From the NCBI GenBank assembly GCA_934490165.1, contig CAKSTB010000010.1, forward strand, positions 32,650 to 96,649: 64,000 nt of DNA, read 5' to 3'. The stretch is from an uncultured Ruminiclostridium sp. Lineage in GTDB: Bacteria; Bacillota; Clostridia; Oscillospirales; Ruminococcaceae. Positions 41,864 to 50,068 of the stretch are shown in pieces. The first letter of the stretch is position 1. Each line of letters opens with the position of its first letter. Position numbers and translations under genes: made by a program. The notes beneath the pieces were generated by a model, which made no database searches, was not told the DNA's origin, and saw only the letters and a list, made by a program, of their open reading frames with translations.

Positions 41864-42382
41864 ATGTTTTCTAAGGAAATAACAACTACAGCGGACGATT
41901 ACCGCACATTGGTAAGCTTTACCGAATATACACTTAAAAAATCAAATAACATCCTGTTTATCGCTATGGCGGCACTTGCCGTGATATCGCTCGTTATCGG
42001 GCTTGCGGGAATTATACCGCTGTATGTTTCAGCGGCGGTAAGCGTTATTTGCGTTGTTGTAATTCTGGCAGATGTCCTTCGTATATCCAAAAAAGCCAAG
42101 GACGGCATAAAGTACGGCAAGGTAGTACTCAACGCCAAGCGTACTTTCAGCTATGACGCGGCATCGATAAGGGTATTCGGCGGAAGAACCGCAACGGATA
42201 TAAACGCACAGTGGAATACTATCTTCAAGATATACGAAGTCGAAAAATGCTTTATCATATATTTCAGATACGACCTTGCGTTCTGTCTGCCGAAAAATCA
42301 GCTGACACCGCAGGAAACACTGAATGTAAGAAATTATTTCATAAAGAAAATGGACGGCAGGTTCATTAAAAAATGCAAATAA
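41864..42382 (+). CDS. YcxB-like membrane protein
   Basis: 172 residues. Two adjacent hydrophobic helices (residues ~28-50 and 52-70) are flanked by a short N-terminus. A C-terminal domain follows with FSYDAASIRVFGGRTATDIN, AQWNTIFKIYEVEKCFIIYF and LAFCLPKNQLTPQE. This last pattern (W...I.K..E......YF......L.K..L) matches the YcxB-like C-terminal domain, of unknown function. Three bases after the NfeD-like gene, same operon. Confidence 0.8.
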   Translation: MFSKEITTTADDYRTLVSFTEYTLKKSNNILFIAMAALAVISLVIGLAGIIPLYVSAAVSVICVVVILADVLRISKKAKDGIKYGKVVLNAKRTFSYDAASIRVFGGRTATDINAQWNTIFKIYEVEKCFIIYFRYDLAFCLPKNQLTPQETLNVRNYFIKKMDGRFIKKCK

Positions 42383-42406
42383 ATACGAATACGAAAGGCA
42401 GAAAAT

Positions 42407-43102
42407 ATGTTAAAGAAACTCAAAAAGCAGGTACTTGAAGCAAATCTTTTACTCCCGAAATACGGACTGATCACATTCACATGGGGCAACGTATCGGGCA
42501 TTGACCGCGAAAGAGGTCTTGTTGTAATAAAGCCATCGGGTGTTGAATACGATCATATGACAGTTGATGACCTTGTTGTCCTGACTCTTGACGGAGAGCA
42601 GGTCGAGGGGAATTTAAGACCGTCAAGCGACACTCCCACACACCTTGAGCTGTACAAGGCGTTCCCTGATATCGGCGGTATTGTCCACACACATTCTCAG
42701 TGGAGCACGACCTTTGCACAGAGCGGACTTGATATCCCCGCGCTCGGAACTACACACGGCGACTATTTCTACGGAGCTATCCCCTGCACCGACAAGATGA
42801 CCCCCGAGGCTATCGGCGGTGAGTACGAAAAGGAAACCGGCACAATAATAATCGACACATTCAAAAAGCGTAATATCGACCCGAATGCCGTTCCTGCCGT
42901 AAACGTACACTCACACGGTCCTTTTGCATGGGGCAAGGACGCAACAGAAGCCGTCCACAATGCGGTCGTGCTTGAAAACGTGGCAAAGATGGCAATGTTC
43001 AATCTTCTGCTTGACAAGAATATCGAGCCTATGCAGCAGGAGCTTCTTGACAAGCATTATCTCAGAAAGCACGGCGCTAACGCATATTACGGACAGAAAT
43101 AA
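42407..43102 (+). CDS. araD: L-ribulose-5-phosphate 4-epimerase
   Basis: Converts L-ribulose 5-phosphate to D-xylulose 5-phosphate in arabinose use; zinc-dependent class II aldolase fold. 231 residues. Motifs: FTWGNVSGIDRERGLVVIKP (phosphate binding), LRPSSDTPTHLELYKAFPDI (catalytic Asp region), GGIVHTHSQWST with two zinc His, and VNVHSHGPFAWGKDATEAV with the third. GLITFTWGNVSG is typical of AraD. AraA and AraB are not in the window, so the rest of the pathway lies elsewhere. GAAAGG precedes the ATG. Confidence 0.93.
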   Translation: MLKKLKKQVLEANLLLPKYGLITFTWGNVSGIDRERGLVVIKPSGVEYDHMTVDDLVVLTLDGEQVEGNLRPSSDTPTHLELYKAFPDIGGIVHTHSQWSTTFAQSGLDIPALGTTHGDYFYGAIPCTDKMTPEAIGGEYEKETGTIIIDTFKKRNIDPNAVPAVNVHSHGPFAWGKDATEAVHNAVVLENVAKMAMFNLLLDKNIEPMQQELLDKHYLRKHGANAYYGQK

Positions 43103-43120
43103 AGCTTCGGGGGGAATAAT

Positions 43121-44242
43121 ATGAATATATACTGCATATCCGAGGGCGAGCTTTACCTCATCGAAAACGGCAAGGAACAGCGTGTTCCCTGCGAGCGTGT
43201 GGAAAGCTACCGCGATGCCGTGCGTAAGATGAAAGCCCGTGACGAGTGGAAAACCACAGGCAAGGGCGCTAAATTTATGGGCGTTGAGCCTAAAGAATAC
43301 GGCGAGGAAGAAGCCTTGAATATGCTGAAAGGCATAGGTTCTTGCGGTGACAGGCTGATATATTCGACCTTTGCGGATAATGTCGGAGGAATGTATTTCA
43401 AGGACAATGATGGCGAAACCTATATCTTTGCAAACCGCGAGGAAATTATCAACAGTATTGATTGCGGCGGTGGAAAATGTGTTGTCAGTGCGGGAAACGG
43501 ACATTATGAAAATCATATTGCGCTTGTAAACACCGACAACGGCAGCTTTGAACAGCTTACCGAGGGATTTACCAGCGAAACTCACCCGTTCATTTCACGC
43601 AGGAACAGCGATATTATCTACTATACCGCAATGGGCTTTGCGACCGACAGAAGCGGAAACGTTGCCGAAAAAAGTCCGTGTTCGATATGCCTTTACGATA
43701 CGCGGAGCGGCACTATAGATGAATTTATAGCCGAGGACGGATATGACTGCATAAAGCCTCAGGACGACACAGACGGAAACATTTACTACATAAGAAGAAA
43801 ATACGTTCCCACAAAGCAAAAAGGCAATCTGCTGGTTGACATACTATTGTTCCCTGTCAGGATAATCAAGGCTATCGGAGGATTTTTAAGTGTATTCTCA
43901 ATGGCATTCGGCGGAGAGCCCTTACGCACAGGCGGTAAAAATCCTGCAAAAAGCAAGACCGCAGACGAGCGCGAGGCTTTTATCGAGGGCAATATGATAA
44001 AGGCTGAGAAACAGCTGAACGCCAATGCGGACGACGGTGTGATCCCGTCCGACTGGGAGCTTGTCAAGCGTGACAAGAGCGGGAACGAAACCGTTATCAA
44101 AAAGCGGATAATGGATTACAGACTGCTCGAAAACGGCGATATAATCTATTCTAACGGAAGCCGTATAGGAATGCTGTCGGGAGAGAAGAATACCATTCTC
44201 TGTAAGATAAAGTATGCAAATTCGATAACCGTAACCGAATAA
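43121..44242 (+). CDS. Unassigned protein, possibly beta-propeller-like
   Basis: 373 residues; I do not recognise a family. Repeated short segments of the type 'GDRLIYSTFADNVGGMYF', 'HPFISRRNSDIIYYTAMGFA' and 'DYRLLENGDIIYSNGSR' are spaced like blades of a TolB/DUF5050-type propeller. A hydrophobic patch near residues 235-265 (LVDILLFPVRIIKAIGGFLS) suggests membrane contact. No signal peptide. The start is firm (GGGGGG before ATG). 18 bp after araD and ended by a strong terminator, so it belongs to the transcript carrying araD. Confidence 0.65.
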   Translation: MNIYCISEGELYLIENGKEQRVPCERVESYRDAVRKMKARDEWKTTGKGAKFMGVEPKEYGEEEALNMLKGIGSCGDRLIYSTFADNVGGMYFKDNDGETYIFANREEIINSIDCGGGKCVVSAGNGHYENHIALVNTDNGSFEQLTEGFTSETHPFISRRNSDIIYYTAMGFATDRSGNVAEKSPCSICLYDTRSGTIDEFIAEDGYDCIKPQDDTDGNIYYIRRKYVPTKQKGNLLVDILLFPVRIIKAIGGFLSVFSMAFGGEPLRTGGKNPAKSKTADEREAFIEGNMIKAEKQLNANADDGVIPSDWELVKRDKSGNETVIKKRIMDYRLLENGDIIYSNGSRIGMLSGEKNTILCKIKYANSITVTE

Positions 44243-44253
44243 GGCGAAAACTA

Positions 44254-44290
44254 AGCCGCCGTGCAGAGATGCACGGCGGCTCTTGCTATT
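44254..44290 (+). terminator. Strong hairpin after 44242
   Basis: Perfect 12-bp GC-rich stem (44254-44265 with 44270-44281), GAGA-type tetraloop, then CTTGCTATT. It may work from both sides, serving the HPr-like gene too. Confidence 0.75.
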
Positions 44291-44302
44291 AAGAATTATT
44301 GA

Positions 44303-44533
44303 TTACTTGATGATATACTTGTCAAGCTCAGCCAGAAGCTCATCGCAGTCATCGCTGTGAACACGGAGCTCAAGAGGCTTTGAAAGATCAAGGCTGAAGA
44401 TACCCATGATCGACTTAGCGTCAATTGCATATCTGCCGCTTACGATATCAACATCGTAGTTGCACTTTGTAACTGTAGTTACGAAATTCTTAACGTCTTC
44501 AATAGTATTGATTCTGATATTAGCTGTTTTCAT
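44303..44533 (-). CDS. HPr/Crh-like protein without the phosphorylatable histidine
   Basis: 76 residues with HPr topology. The regulatory-serine segment is conserved, DAKSIMGIFSLDLS (Ser41, equivalent to Ser46 of HPr), and the C-terminal helix DDCDELLAELDKYI fits. The catalytic-His loop of HPr (GLHARPA) is replaced by NTIEDVKNFV, with no His. PEP-dependent phosphotransfer is therefore not possible. Crh of Bacillus, in which Gln replaces His15, is the known parallel: it acts only in carbon catabolite control via Ser phosphorylation and CcpA. It has its own consensus promoter. Confidence 0.87.
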   Translation of the reverse strand: MKTANIRINTIEDVKNFVTTVTKCNYDVDIVSGRYAIDAKSIMGIFSLDLSKPLELRVHSDDCDELLAELDKYIIK

Positions 44534-44581
44534 ACAAAAAACCTACCTTTCATATTTCGGCTTTCCTGTCCGATTGATTTC

Positions 44582-44610
44582 ATTTTACCAAAATGTAAGG
44601 CGGTTGTCAA
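44582..44610 (-). promoter_or_regulatory. Promoter for the HPr-like gene
   Basis: Minus strand TTGACA (44610-44605), 17-bp spacer, TAAAAT (44587-44582), ~50 bp before the start. Confidence 0.8.
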
Positions 44611-44689
44611 TTACTTTTTAACTGAATTTACTTAATTTTTTCAATCGGAAAGATAACCGTTAGCCTGATTTCCCTTTGCCGCCTTATAT

Positions 44690-44715
44690 CTGTAAGTGCT
44701 TTTCGCTCCTTACAG
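44690..44715. other. Hairpin in the HPr-like/mtaB intergenic region
   Basis: 7-bp stem (44690-44696 with 44709-44715), extendable by outer AT pairs, between the two divergent promoters. No T-run on either side; role unknown. The 44534-44865 gap otherwise holds the two promoters and a near-palindrome at 44816-44837. Confidence 0.4.
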
Positions 44716-44776
44716 CTATATAATAACACATTTCACGGTGCGGTCAAGAGTATTATTGTCAAAAACACGCCGTAGC

Positions 44777-44805
44777 TTGCAAAATTCGTAATAATAAAGT
44801 ATAAT
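44777..44805 (+). promoter_or_regulatory. Promoter for mtaB
   Basis: TTGCAA (44777-44782), 17-bp spacer, TATAAT (44800-44805). A near-perfect inverted repeat AGTTCAC/GTGAAACT follows at 44816-44837, in the untranslated leader. Confidence 0.75.
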
Positions 44806-44865
44806 TAGGCTATAGTGAGTTCACTTTTGGTGAAACTTACCACAATATAACACGGATGTGATATT

Positions 44866-46161
44866 ATCAGATACACTATACAGACCTTCGGCTGCAAGGT
44901 CAACCAGTATGAAAGTGCCTCGGTAGCAAAGGCTATGGAAGAACACGGATACGAAAAAACAGACGATATCTTTACTGCGGATATCGTTATAATAAACAGC
45001 TGCTCGGTAACTGAAAACAGCGATAAGAAAGCTAAACAACTGATAAATAAGATAAAAAGCCGCGACCCAATGAAGATAGTGGCGCTGACAGGTTGCTTTC
45101 CGCAGGCGTTTCCCGAAACTGCGGCAAAGCTGTCGGCAGATATCGTAACAGGCACTGAGCACAAGGACAGCCTTGCCGATATGATAGACGCTTTCACGGG
45201 CAACAAGATAAAGCAGGTCGATGTACCTCCAAGACCCGTGAAAAAGCAGTACGAAAAGCAGAAAAATGCCGATATGGGCAAGACAAGAGCCTTTATCAAG
45301 ATAGAGGACGGCTGTGACAGGTTTTGCAGTTACTGCATAATCCCCACGGCGAGGGGTTCTGTAAGGTCAAGACCGTTGCAGGATATAATTGACGAAACAA
45401 GGTTTCAGGTTTCGTGCGGTCATAAGGAAATGGTGCTTGTAGGCATCAACCTTTCCTGCTACGGTCAGGATATCGGGCTAAGACTTGCGGACGCAATCGA
45501 AGCGGTATGCTCGGTCGACGGAGTGGAACGTGTACGTTTATCATCGCTTGAACCCGAGCTTCTTACCGATGAAGATATAGCACGAATGGCGGCGCAGAAA
45601 AAGCTGTGCCCGCATTTTCACCTGTCGCTACAGTCGGGAAGCGCCGCTACGTTAAAGCGTATGAACAGGCACTACACGCCCGATGAATATTACGATATAG
45701 TCGTAAGGCTGAGAAAAGCTTTCCCCGACTGCGCCATAACTACCGATATTATGGTAGGCTTTGCGGGGGAAACGGACGAGGAATTTAATCAGTCGTGTGA
45801 GTTTGCAAGGAAAGTCGGCTTTGCTTCAATGCACGTCTTCACATATTCTATAAGAGAGGGAACTGCGGCGGCAAAGCGCACAGACCATATTGCGCACGAT
45901 GTTGCGGCAAAGAGATATCACGCTATGAGCGCGCTTGCAAAGGAGCTTAAAGAAAAGTACTTCCGCTCAAGTGTCGGAAGAACGGAAAAGGTGCTTATTC
46001 AGCGCAGAGAAAGCGAGGAATACGCAAACGGTCTAACTCCGCAGTATGTTCCGGTGCGCATCTACGGCAGTGACGCAAAGAAGCAGGATATAATTACTGT
46101 ACAAATTACCGAGGCTTCGGGCAGTGATTTTTGTATCGGCAAAGAAATAAAATGCTTGTAA
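44866..46161 (+). CDS. mtaB: tRNA t6A37 methylthiotransferase
   Basis: Radical-SAM enzyme converting t6A37 to ms2t6A in tRNAs reading ANN codons. 431 residues from 44866: RYTIQTFGCKVNQYES (first Cys of the N-terminal cluster), IINSCSVTENSDKKAKQLI, VALTGCFPQAFPE, then CDRFCSYC radical-SAM cluster and a C-terminal TRAM-like region. No ATG, GTG or TTG exists between the in-frame stop at 44848 and the first cluster Cys. The first ATG (44935) would delete that Cys. ATC at 44866 follows GGATGTGATATT, very like the leader of sigK where ATG stands at the same place, so an ATC start or a single-base error is likely. Confidence 0.88.
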   Translation: MRYTIQTFGCKVNQYESASVAKAMEEHGYEKTDDIFTADIVIINSCSVTENSDKKAKQLINKIKSRDPMKIVALTGCFPQAFPETAAKLSADIVTGTEHKDSLADMIDAFTGNKIKQVDVPPRPVKKQYEKQKNADMGKTRAFIKIEDGCDRFCSYCIIPTARGSVRSRPLQDIIDETRFQVSCGHKEMVLVGINLSCYGQDIGLRLADAIEAVCSVDGVERVRLSSLEPELLTDEDIARMAAQKKLCPHFHLSLQSGSAATLKRMNRHYTPDEYYDIVVRLRKAFPDCAITTDIMVGFAGETDEEFNQSCEFARKVGFASMHVFTYSIREGTAAAKRTDHIAHDVAAKRYHAMSALAKELKEKYFRSSVGRTEKVLIQRRESEEYANGLTPQYVPVRIYGSDAKKQDIITVQITEASGSDFCIGKEIKCL

Positions 46162-46184
46162 TCGGGCACATATTGTAGTATAAT
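46156..46184 (+). promoter_or_regulatory. Promoter for purL
   Basis: TTGTAA (46156-46161, overlapping the mtaB stop), 17-bp spacer, TATAAT (46179-46184). A small hairpin (CGTGC/GCACG, 46204-46217) lies in the leader; it is too short for a purine riboswitch. Confidence 0.72.
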
Positions 46185-46244
46185 TAAAAGGTATTGATAG
46201 TTTCGTGCTTAGGCACGCTTACAATAAAATGACGGAGGAAGTTT

Positions 46245-49200
46245 ATGTCAGTTTATCGCATTTATGTGGAAAAGAAGCCGCAGTTTGCAGTTGAGGGAAA
46301 GGCAGTTCTTTCCGACCTCAAGACCGCACTTCAGATCAAGGGCATTAAAGATGTCCGTATCGTAAACCGTTACGATGCAGAGGGTATCACAAAGGAGAAC
46401 TTTGAAAAGGCTACTCCCACTGTATTCTCAGAGCCGCCTGTTGACGATGTTTACTATTCTCTGCCCGAAACAGCGGCAGACGAAAAGATGTTTGCAACAG
46501 AGTTCTTACCCGGTCAGTTCGACCAGAGAGCCGACTCTGCCGCTCAGTGTATCCAGATGCTGTGTCAGGGCGAACGTCCCACAGTAAAATACGCTAAGCT
46601 GTATATATTAAAGGGCGATATTTACGATGAGGATTTCGCCAAGATAAAGCACTATCTCATAAACGCCGTAGAGGCAAGAGAGTGCGGATTTGAGCAGTAC
46701 GAAACACTTGATGTAAAGTACGATATACCCAAGGACGTTGCGGTTCTTGACGGATTTATCGGACTTTCCGAAGACGAGCTTGCCGAGTTTATCAAGAAGT
46801 ATGCGCTTGCTATGGATCTCGGCGATATAAAGTTCTGTCAGGAATATTTCAAGAAGGAACAGAGAGATCCTACCCTTACCGAAATCAGAATGATCGATAC
46901 ATACTGGTCGGATCACTGCCGTCATACAACATTCGGTACAATAATCGACAATGCGACGATCGACGCTCCCTACATTGCCGAAACATACAAGGAATACAAG
47001 CTCGACAAGGAAGAGCTCGGCAGAAGCGCAAAGCCTGTCTGCCTTATGGATATTGCAACTGCGGCTGTAAGAAAGCTGAAAAAAGACGGTCTGCTCCCCG
47101 ACCTTGACGAGAGCGAAGAGATCAATGCCTGCTCGGTAAAGATCACCGTTGACGTTGACGGTAAGGACGAGCATTGGCTTCTTATGTTCAAGAACGAAAC
47201 ACACAACCACCCCACCGAGATTGAACCCTTCGGTGGTGCGGCAACCTGCCTCGGCGGTGCTATAAGAGATCCGCTTTCGGGTCGTTCTTACGTTTATCAG
47301 GCTATGCGTGTAACAGGTGCTTCAGATCCTCTGCTCCCTGTTGACAAGACGATCCCCGGCAAGCTCCCTCCGAGAAAGATAACGACAACAGCCGCACAGG
47401 GCTATTCATCATACGGCAACCAGATAGGTCTTGCTACAGGTCACGTTGCCGAAATATACGATCCCGGATATATGGCAAAGCGTATGGAGATCGGCGCTGT
47501 TATCGGTGCCGCTCCCGCCGAGAACGTTGTCCGTGAGCGTCCCGTTCCCGGTGACATAATTATTCTGCTCGGCGGCAGAACAGGTCGTGACGGTTGCGGC
47601 GGTGCTACAGGCTCATCAAAGTCACACAGCGTAGAATCGCTCGAAACCTGCGGTGCTGAGGTTCAGAAAGGTAACGCTCCCGAGGAAAGAAAGCTTCAGA
47701 GATTATTCCGTGACAAGAACGCAACAAAGCTTATCAAGCGTTGCAACGACTTCGGTGCAGGCGGTGTTTCCGTTGCTATAGGCGAGCTTGCAGACGGTCT
47801 TGAGATCGACCTCAACGCAGTTCCCAAGAAGTATGACGGCCTTGACGGAACAGAGCTTGCTATTTCCGAATCACAGGAAAGAATGGCAGTAGTTGTTGAC
47901 AAGAACGATGTTGACAAGTTCATTGCTCTTGCAGGCAAGGAAAACCTTGAGGCTACTCCCGTTGCGGTAGTTACCGAAAATCCCAGACTTAAGATGAACT
48001 GGAACGGTAAGACTATCTGCGACATTTCAAGAGAATTCTTAAATTCAAACGGTGCCGAAAAGCACACCGATATACACGTTCCCGCTCCCACGGTAAGCTA
48101 TTCTACAGGCAGACATAACACCAAGGAAGAATGGGAAAAGCTCGTTACCGACCTTAACGTATGCTCACAGAAGGGTCTTGTACAGCGTTTCGACTCAACG
48201 ATCGGCGCAGGTACTGTTCTTATGCCTTATTCGGGCAAGACACAGCAGACACCTGTACAGGCTATGGCTGCAAAGCTCCCCGTACTTTCGGGCAACACAA
48301 AGACAGCATCTATAATGGCATGGGGCTTTGATCCGTTCGTAAGCCGCCAGTCACCTTATCATGCCGCCGCTCTCGCGGTAGTAGAAAGTATGGCAAAGGT
48401 AGTTGCCGCAGGCGGTAAGAGCGAAAAGTGCTGGCTTACATTCCAGGAATATTTTGAGCGTACACAGGGCGACCCTGAGCGTTGGGGCAAGCCTTTTGCC
48501 GCACTTCTCGGTGCATACAAGGCACAGATAGCGCTTTCAAGCGGTGCTATCGGCGGTAAGGACTCTATGTCGGGTACATTTGAGCATATCGATGTTCCGC
48601 CTACGCTCGTTTCATTCGCAGTTTCAACCGCTAAGTCGGACAAGATAATTTCTGCCGAGTTCAAGCTTCCTTGCAGTGATATCTACTACATTGAGCCTGC
48701 ATATGACGAGAACGGTATGCCTGACTTCGACAGTGTAAAGAAGGTATTTGCCACAGTAGAAAAGGCAATTGCAGACGGCACTGCCCTTTCGGTATGGACC
48801 TTGGCTCACGGCGGTATCGCAGAAGGTATCTTCAAGATGTCGCTCGGCAACAGAATAGGCGCAAAGCTTAAAGCTATGGACGACGAAAAGCTGTTTGGTC
48901 TGCACTATGGTGCATTCATCATAGAAGCCAAGGGCGCGATTGACGGCGCTGAGCTTATCGGTGAAACAGTAAGCGATTATACTATCACAGCAGGCGATGT
49001 TACACTTGACATTGCCGAGCTCGAAAAGAAGTATGACGCTGTACTTGAACCTATCTTCAAGAACTCACTCCCCGAAATGCCGAAGCCTGTTTCAGTAGCT
49101 TACGACAAGGGCTGTGATTTACTTACAAATAAAGCACCCGGCAAGATTGCAAAGCCCAAGGTACTTATCCCCGTATTCCCCGGTACAAACTGTGAATACG

Positions 49201-49952
49201 ATATGGCTGCCGCATTCAACAGATACGGCGGTGAGGCTGAGATATTCGTTATCAGAAACCTCTCTGCAAAGAATATGGAAGACAGCGTAAACGAGTTCGC
49301 AAAGAGAATTGAAGACAGCCAGATGATCGCTGTACCCGGCGGCTTCTCGGGCGGTGACGAACCCGAGGGTTCTGCAAAGTTCATCAATGCATTCTTCCGT
49401 AATCCTAAGATCAAGGACGCTGTGGAGAATATGCTCTACAACCGTGACGGTCTTATGATCGGTATATGCAACGGCTTCCAGGCTCTTATCAAGCTCGGTC
49501 TTGTACCTTTCGGAAAGATAGTTCCGCTGTCAGGCGAAAGCCCCACACTGACATACAACACGATCGGCAGACACCAGTCACAGCTTGCACTGACAAAGAT
49601 CTGCACTAACAAGTCACCGTGGCTTATGCACTGCAAGGTCGGTGAGGTTTACAACATACCGATCTCACACGGCGAGGGTCGTTTCGTAGCAAGCGATGAG
49701 GTTATTGCAAAGCTCATAGAAAACGGTCAGGTCGCTACCCAGTACGTTGACCTGAACGGCGAGCCTACAATGGATCTTGCATTCAACCCCAACAGCTCAA
49801 TGTGTGCTATTGAGGGTATCATTTCTCCCGACGGTCGTGTACTCGGTAAGATGGGACATACAGAGCGTATCAGCTCCGACACCTGCGTAAACGTTGACGG
49901 CAACAAGGAACAGTTACTGTTCAAGGGCGGCGTTGACTACTTCAGACTTTAA
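46245..49952 (+). CDS. purL: Phosphoribosylformylglycinamidine synthase, single-chain
   Basis: Fourth step of de novo purine synthesis: FGAR plus glutamine and ATP give FGAM. 1235 residues, with PurS-, PurL- and PurQ-like parts on one chain. N-terminal PurS-like and linker regions run to ~residue 220. The first synthetase half includes DTYWSDHCRHTTF and MFKNETHNHPTEIEPFGGAA. The second half has GGKDSMSGTFEHI. The C-terminal glutaminase domain (from ~965) includes PVFPGTNCEYDMAAAF, nucleophile in GICNGFQALIKLG and ISHGEGRF with the His. AGGAGG-like site before the ATG; own promoter and terminator, so a monocistronic unit. Codon use looks highly biased, fitting strong expression. Confidence 0.97.
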   Translation: MSVYRIYVEKKPQFAVEGKAVLSDLKTALQIKGIKDVRIVNRYDAEGITKENFEKATPTVFSEPPVDDVYYSLPETAADEKMFATEFLPGQFDQRADSAAQCIQMLCQGERPTVKYAKLYILKGDIYDEDFAKIKHYLINAVEARECGFEQYETLDVKYDIPKDVAVLDGFIGLSEDELAEFIKKYALAMDLGDIKFCQEYFKKEQRDPTLTEIRMIDTYWSDHCRHTTFGTIIDNATIDAPYIAETYKEYKLDKEELGRSAKPVCLMDIATAAVRKLKKDGLLPDLDESEEINACSVKITVDVDGKDEHWLLMFKNETHNHPTEIEPFGGAATCLGGAIRDPLSGRSYVYQAMRVTGASDPLLPVDKTIPGKLPPRKITTTAAQGYSSYGNQIGLATGHVAEIYDPGYMAKRMEIGAVIGAAPAENVVRERPVPGDIIILLGGRTGRDGCGGATGSSKSHSVESLETCGAEVQKGNAPEERKLQRLFRDKNATKLIKRCNDFGAGGVSVAIGELADGLEIDLNAVPKKYDGLDGTELAISESQERMAVVVDKNDVDKFIALAGKENLEATPVAVVTENPRLKMNWNGKTICDISREFLNSNGAEKHTDIHVPAPTVSYSTGRHNTKEEWEKLVTDLNVCSQKGLVQRFDSTIGAGTVLMPYSGKTQQTPVQAMAAKLPVLSGNTKTASIMAWGFDPFVSRQSPYHAAALAVVESMAKVVAAGGKSEKCWLTFQEYFERTQGDPERWGKPFAALLGAYKAQIALSSGAIGGKDSMSGTFEHIDVPPTLVSFAVSTAKSDKIISAEFKLPCSDIYYIEPAYDENGMPDFDSVKKVFATVEKAIADGTALSVWTLAHGGIAEGIFKMSLGNRIGAKLKAMDDEKLFGLHYGAFIIEAKGAIDGAELIGETVSDYTITAGDVTLDIAELEKKYDAVLEPIFKNSLPEMPKPVSVAYDKGCDLLTNKAPGKIAKPKVLIPVFPGTNCEYDMAAAFNRYGGEAEIFVIRNLSAKNMEDSVNEFAKRIEDSQMIAVPGGFSGGDEPEGSAKFINAFFRNPKIKDAVENMLYNRDGLMIGICNGFQALIKLGLVPFGKIVPLSGESPTLTYNTIGRHQSQLALTKICTNKSPWLMHCKVGEVYNIPISHGEGRFVASDEVIAKLIENGQVATQYVDLNGEPTMDLAFNPNSSMCAIEGIISPDGRVLGKMGHTERISSDTCVNVDGNKEQLLFKGGVDYFRL

Positions 49953-49973
49953 TTGCAAAACCGCATAAATACA

Positions 49974-50014
49974 GCACCCTGCAAGGTTAAAAGCCCTTGC
50001 AGGGTGCATTTTTT
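49974..50014 (+). terminator. Rho-independent terminator of purL
   Basis: 13-bp stem (49974-49986 with 49995-50007) followed by ATTTTTT. Confidence 0.92.
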
Positions 50015-50026
50015 ACAGATATAACA

Positions 50027-50055
50027 ATAAGGGCAGAAAACGCTTCTGCCCTTAT
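50027..50055 (-). terminator. Terminator of the large surface protein gene
   Basis: Perfect 12-bp stem (50027-50038 with 50044-50055), five-base loop, followed on the minus strand by TGTTATAT. Convergent with the purL terminator. Confidence 0.75.
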
Positions 50056-50068
50056 ATTCCGAACTTAT

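Noticed and set aside
46185..46244. Purine riboswitch upstream of purL
   Set aside because: The leader is only about 60 nt and lacks the conserved three-way junction; it holds just a five-base-pair hairpin.
46608..47210. 200-codon minus-strand frame inside purL
   Set aside because: Shadow of a strongly codon-biased gene; no signals of its own.
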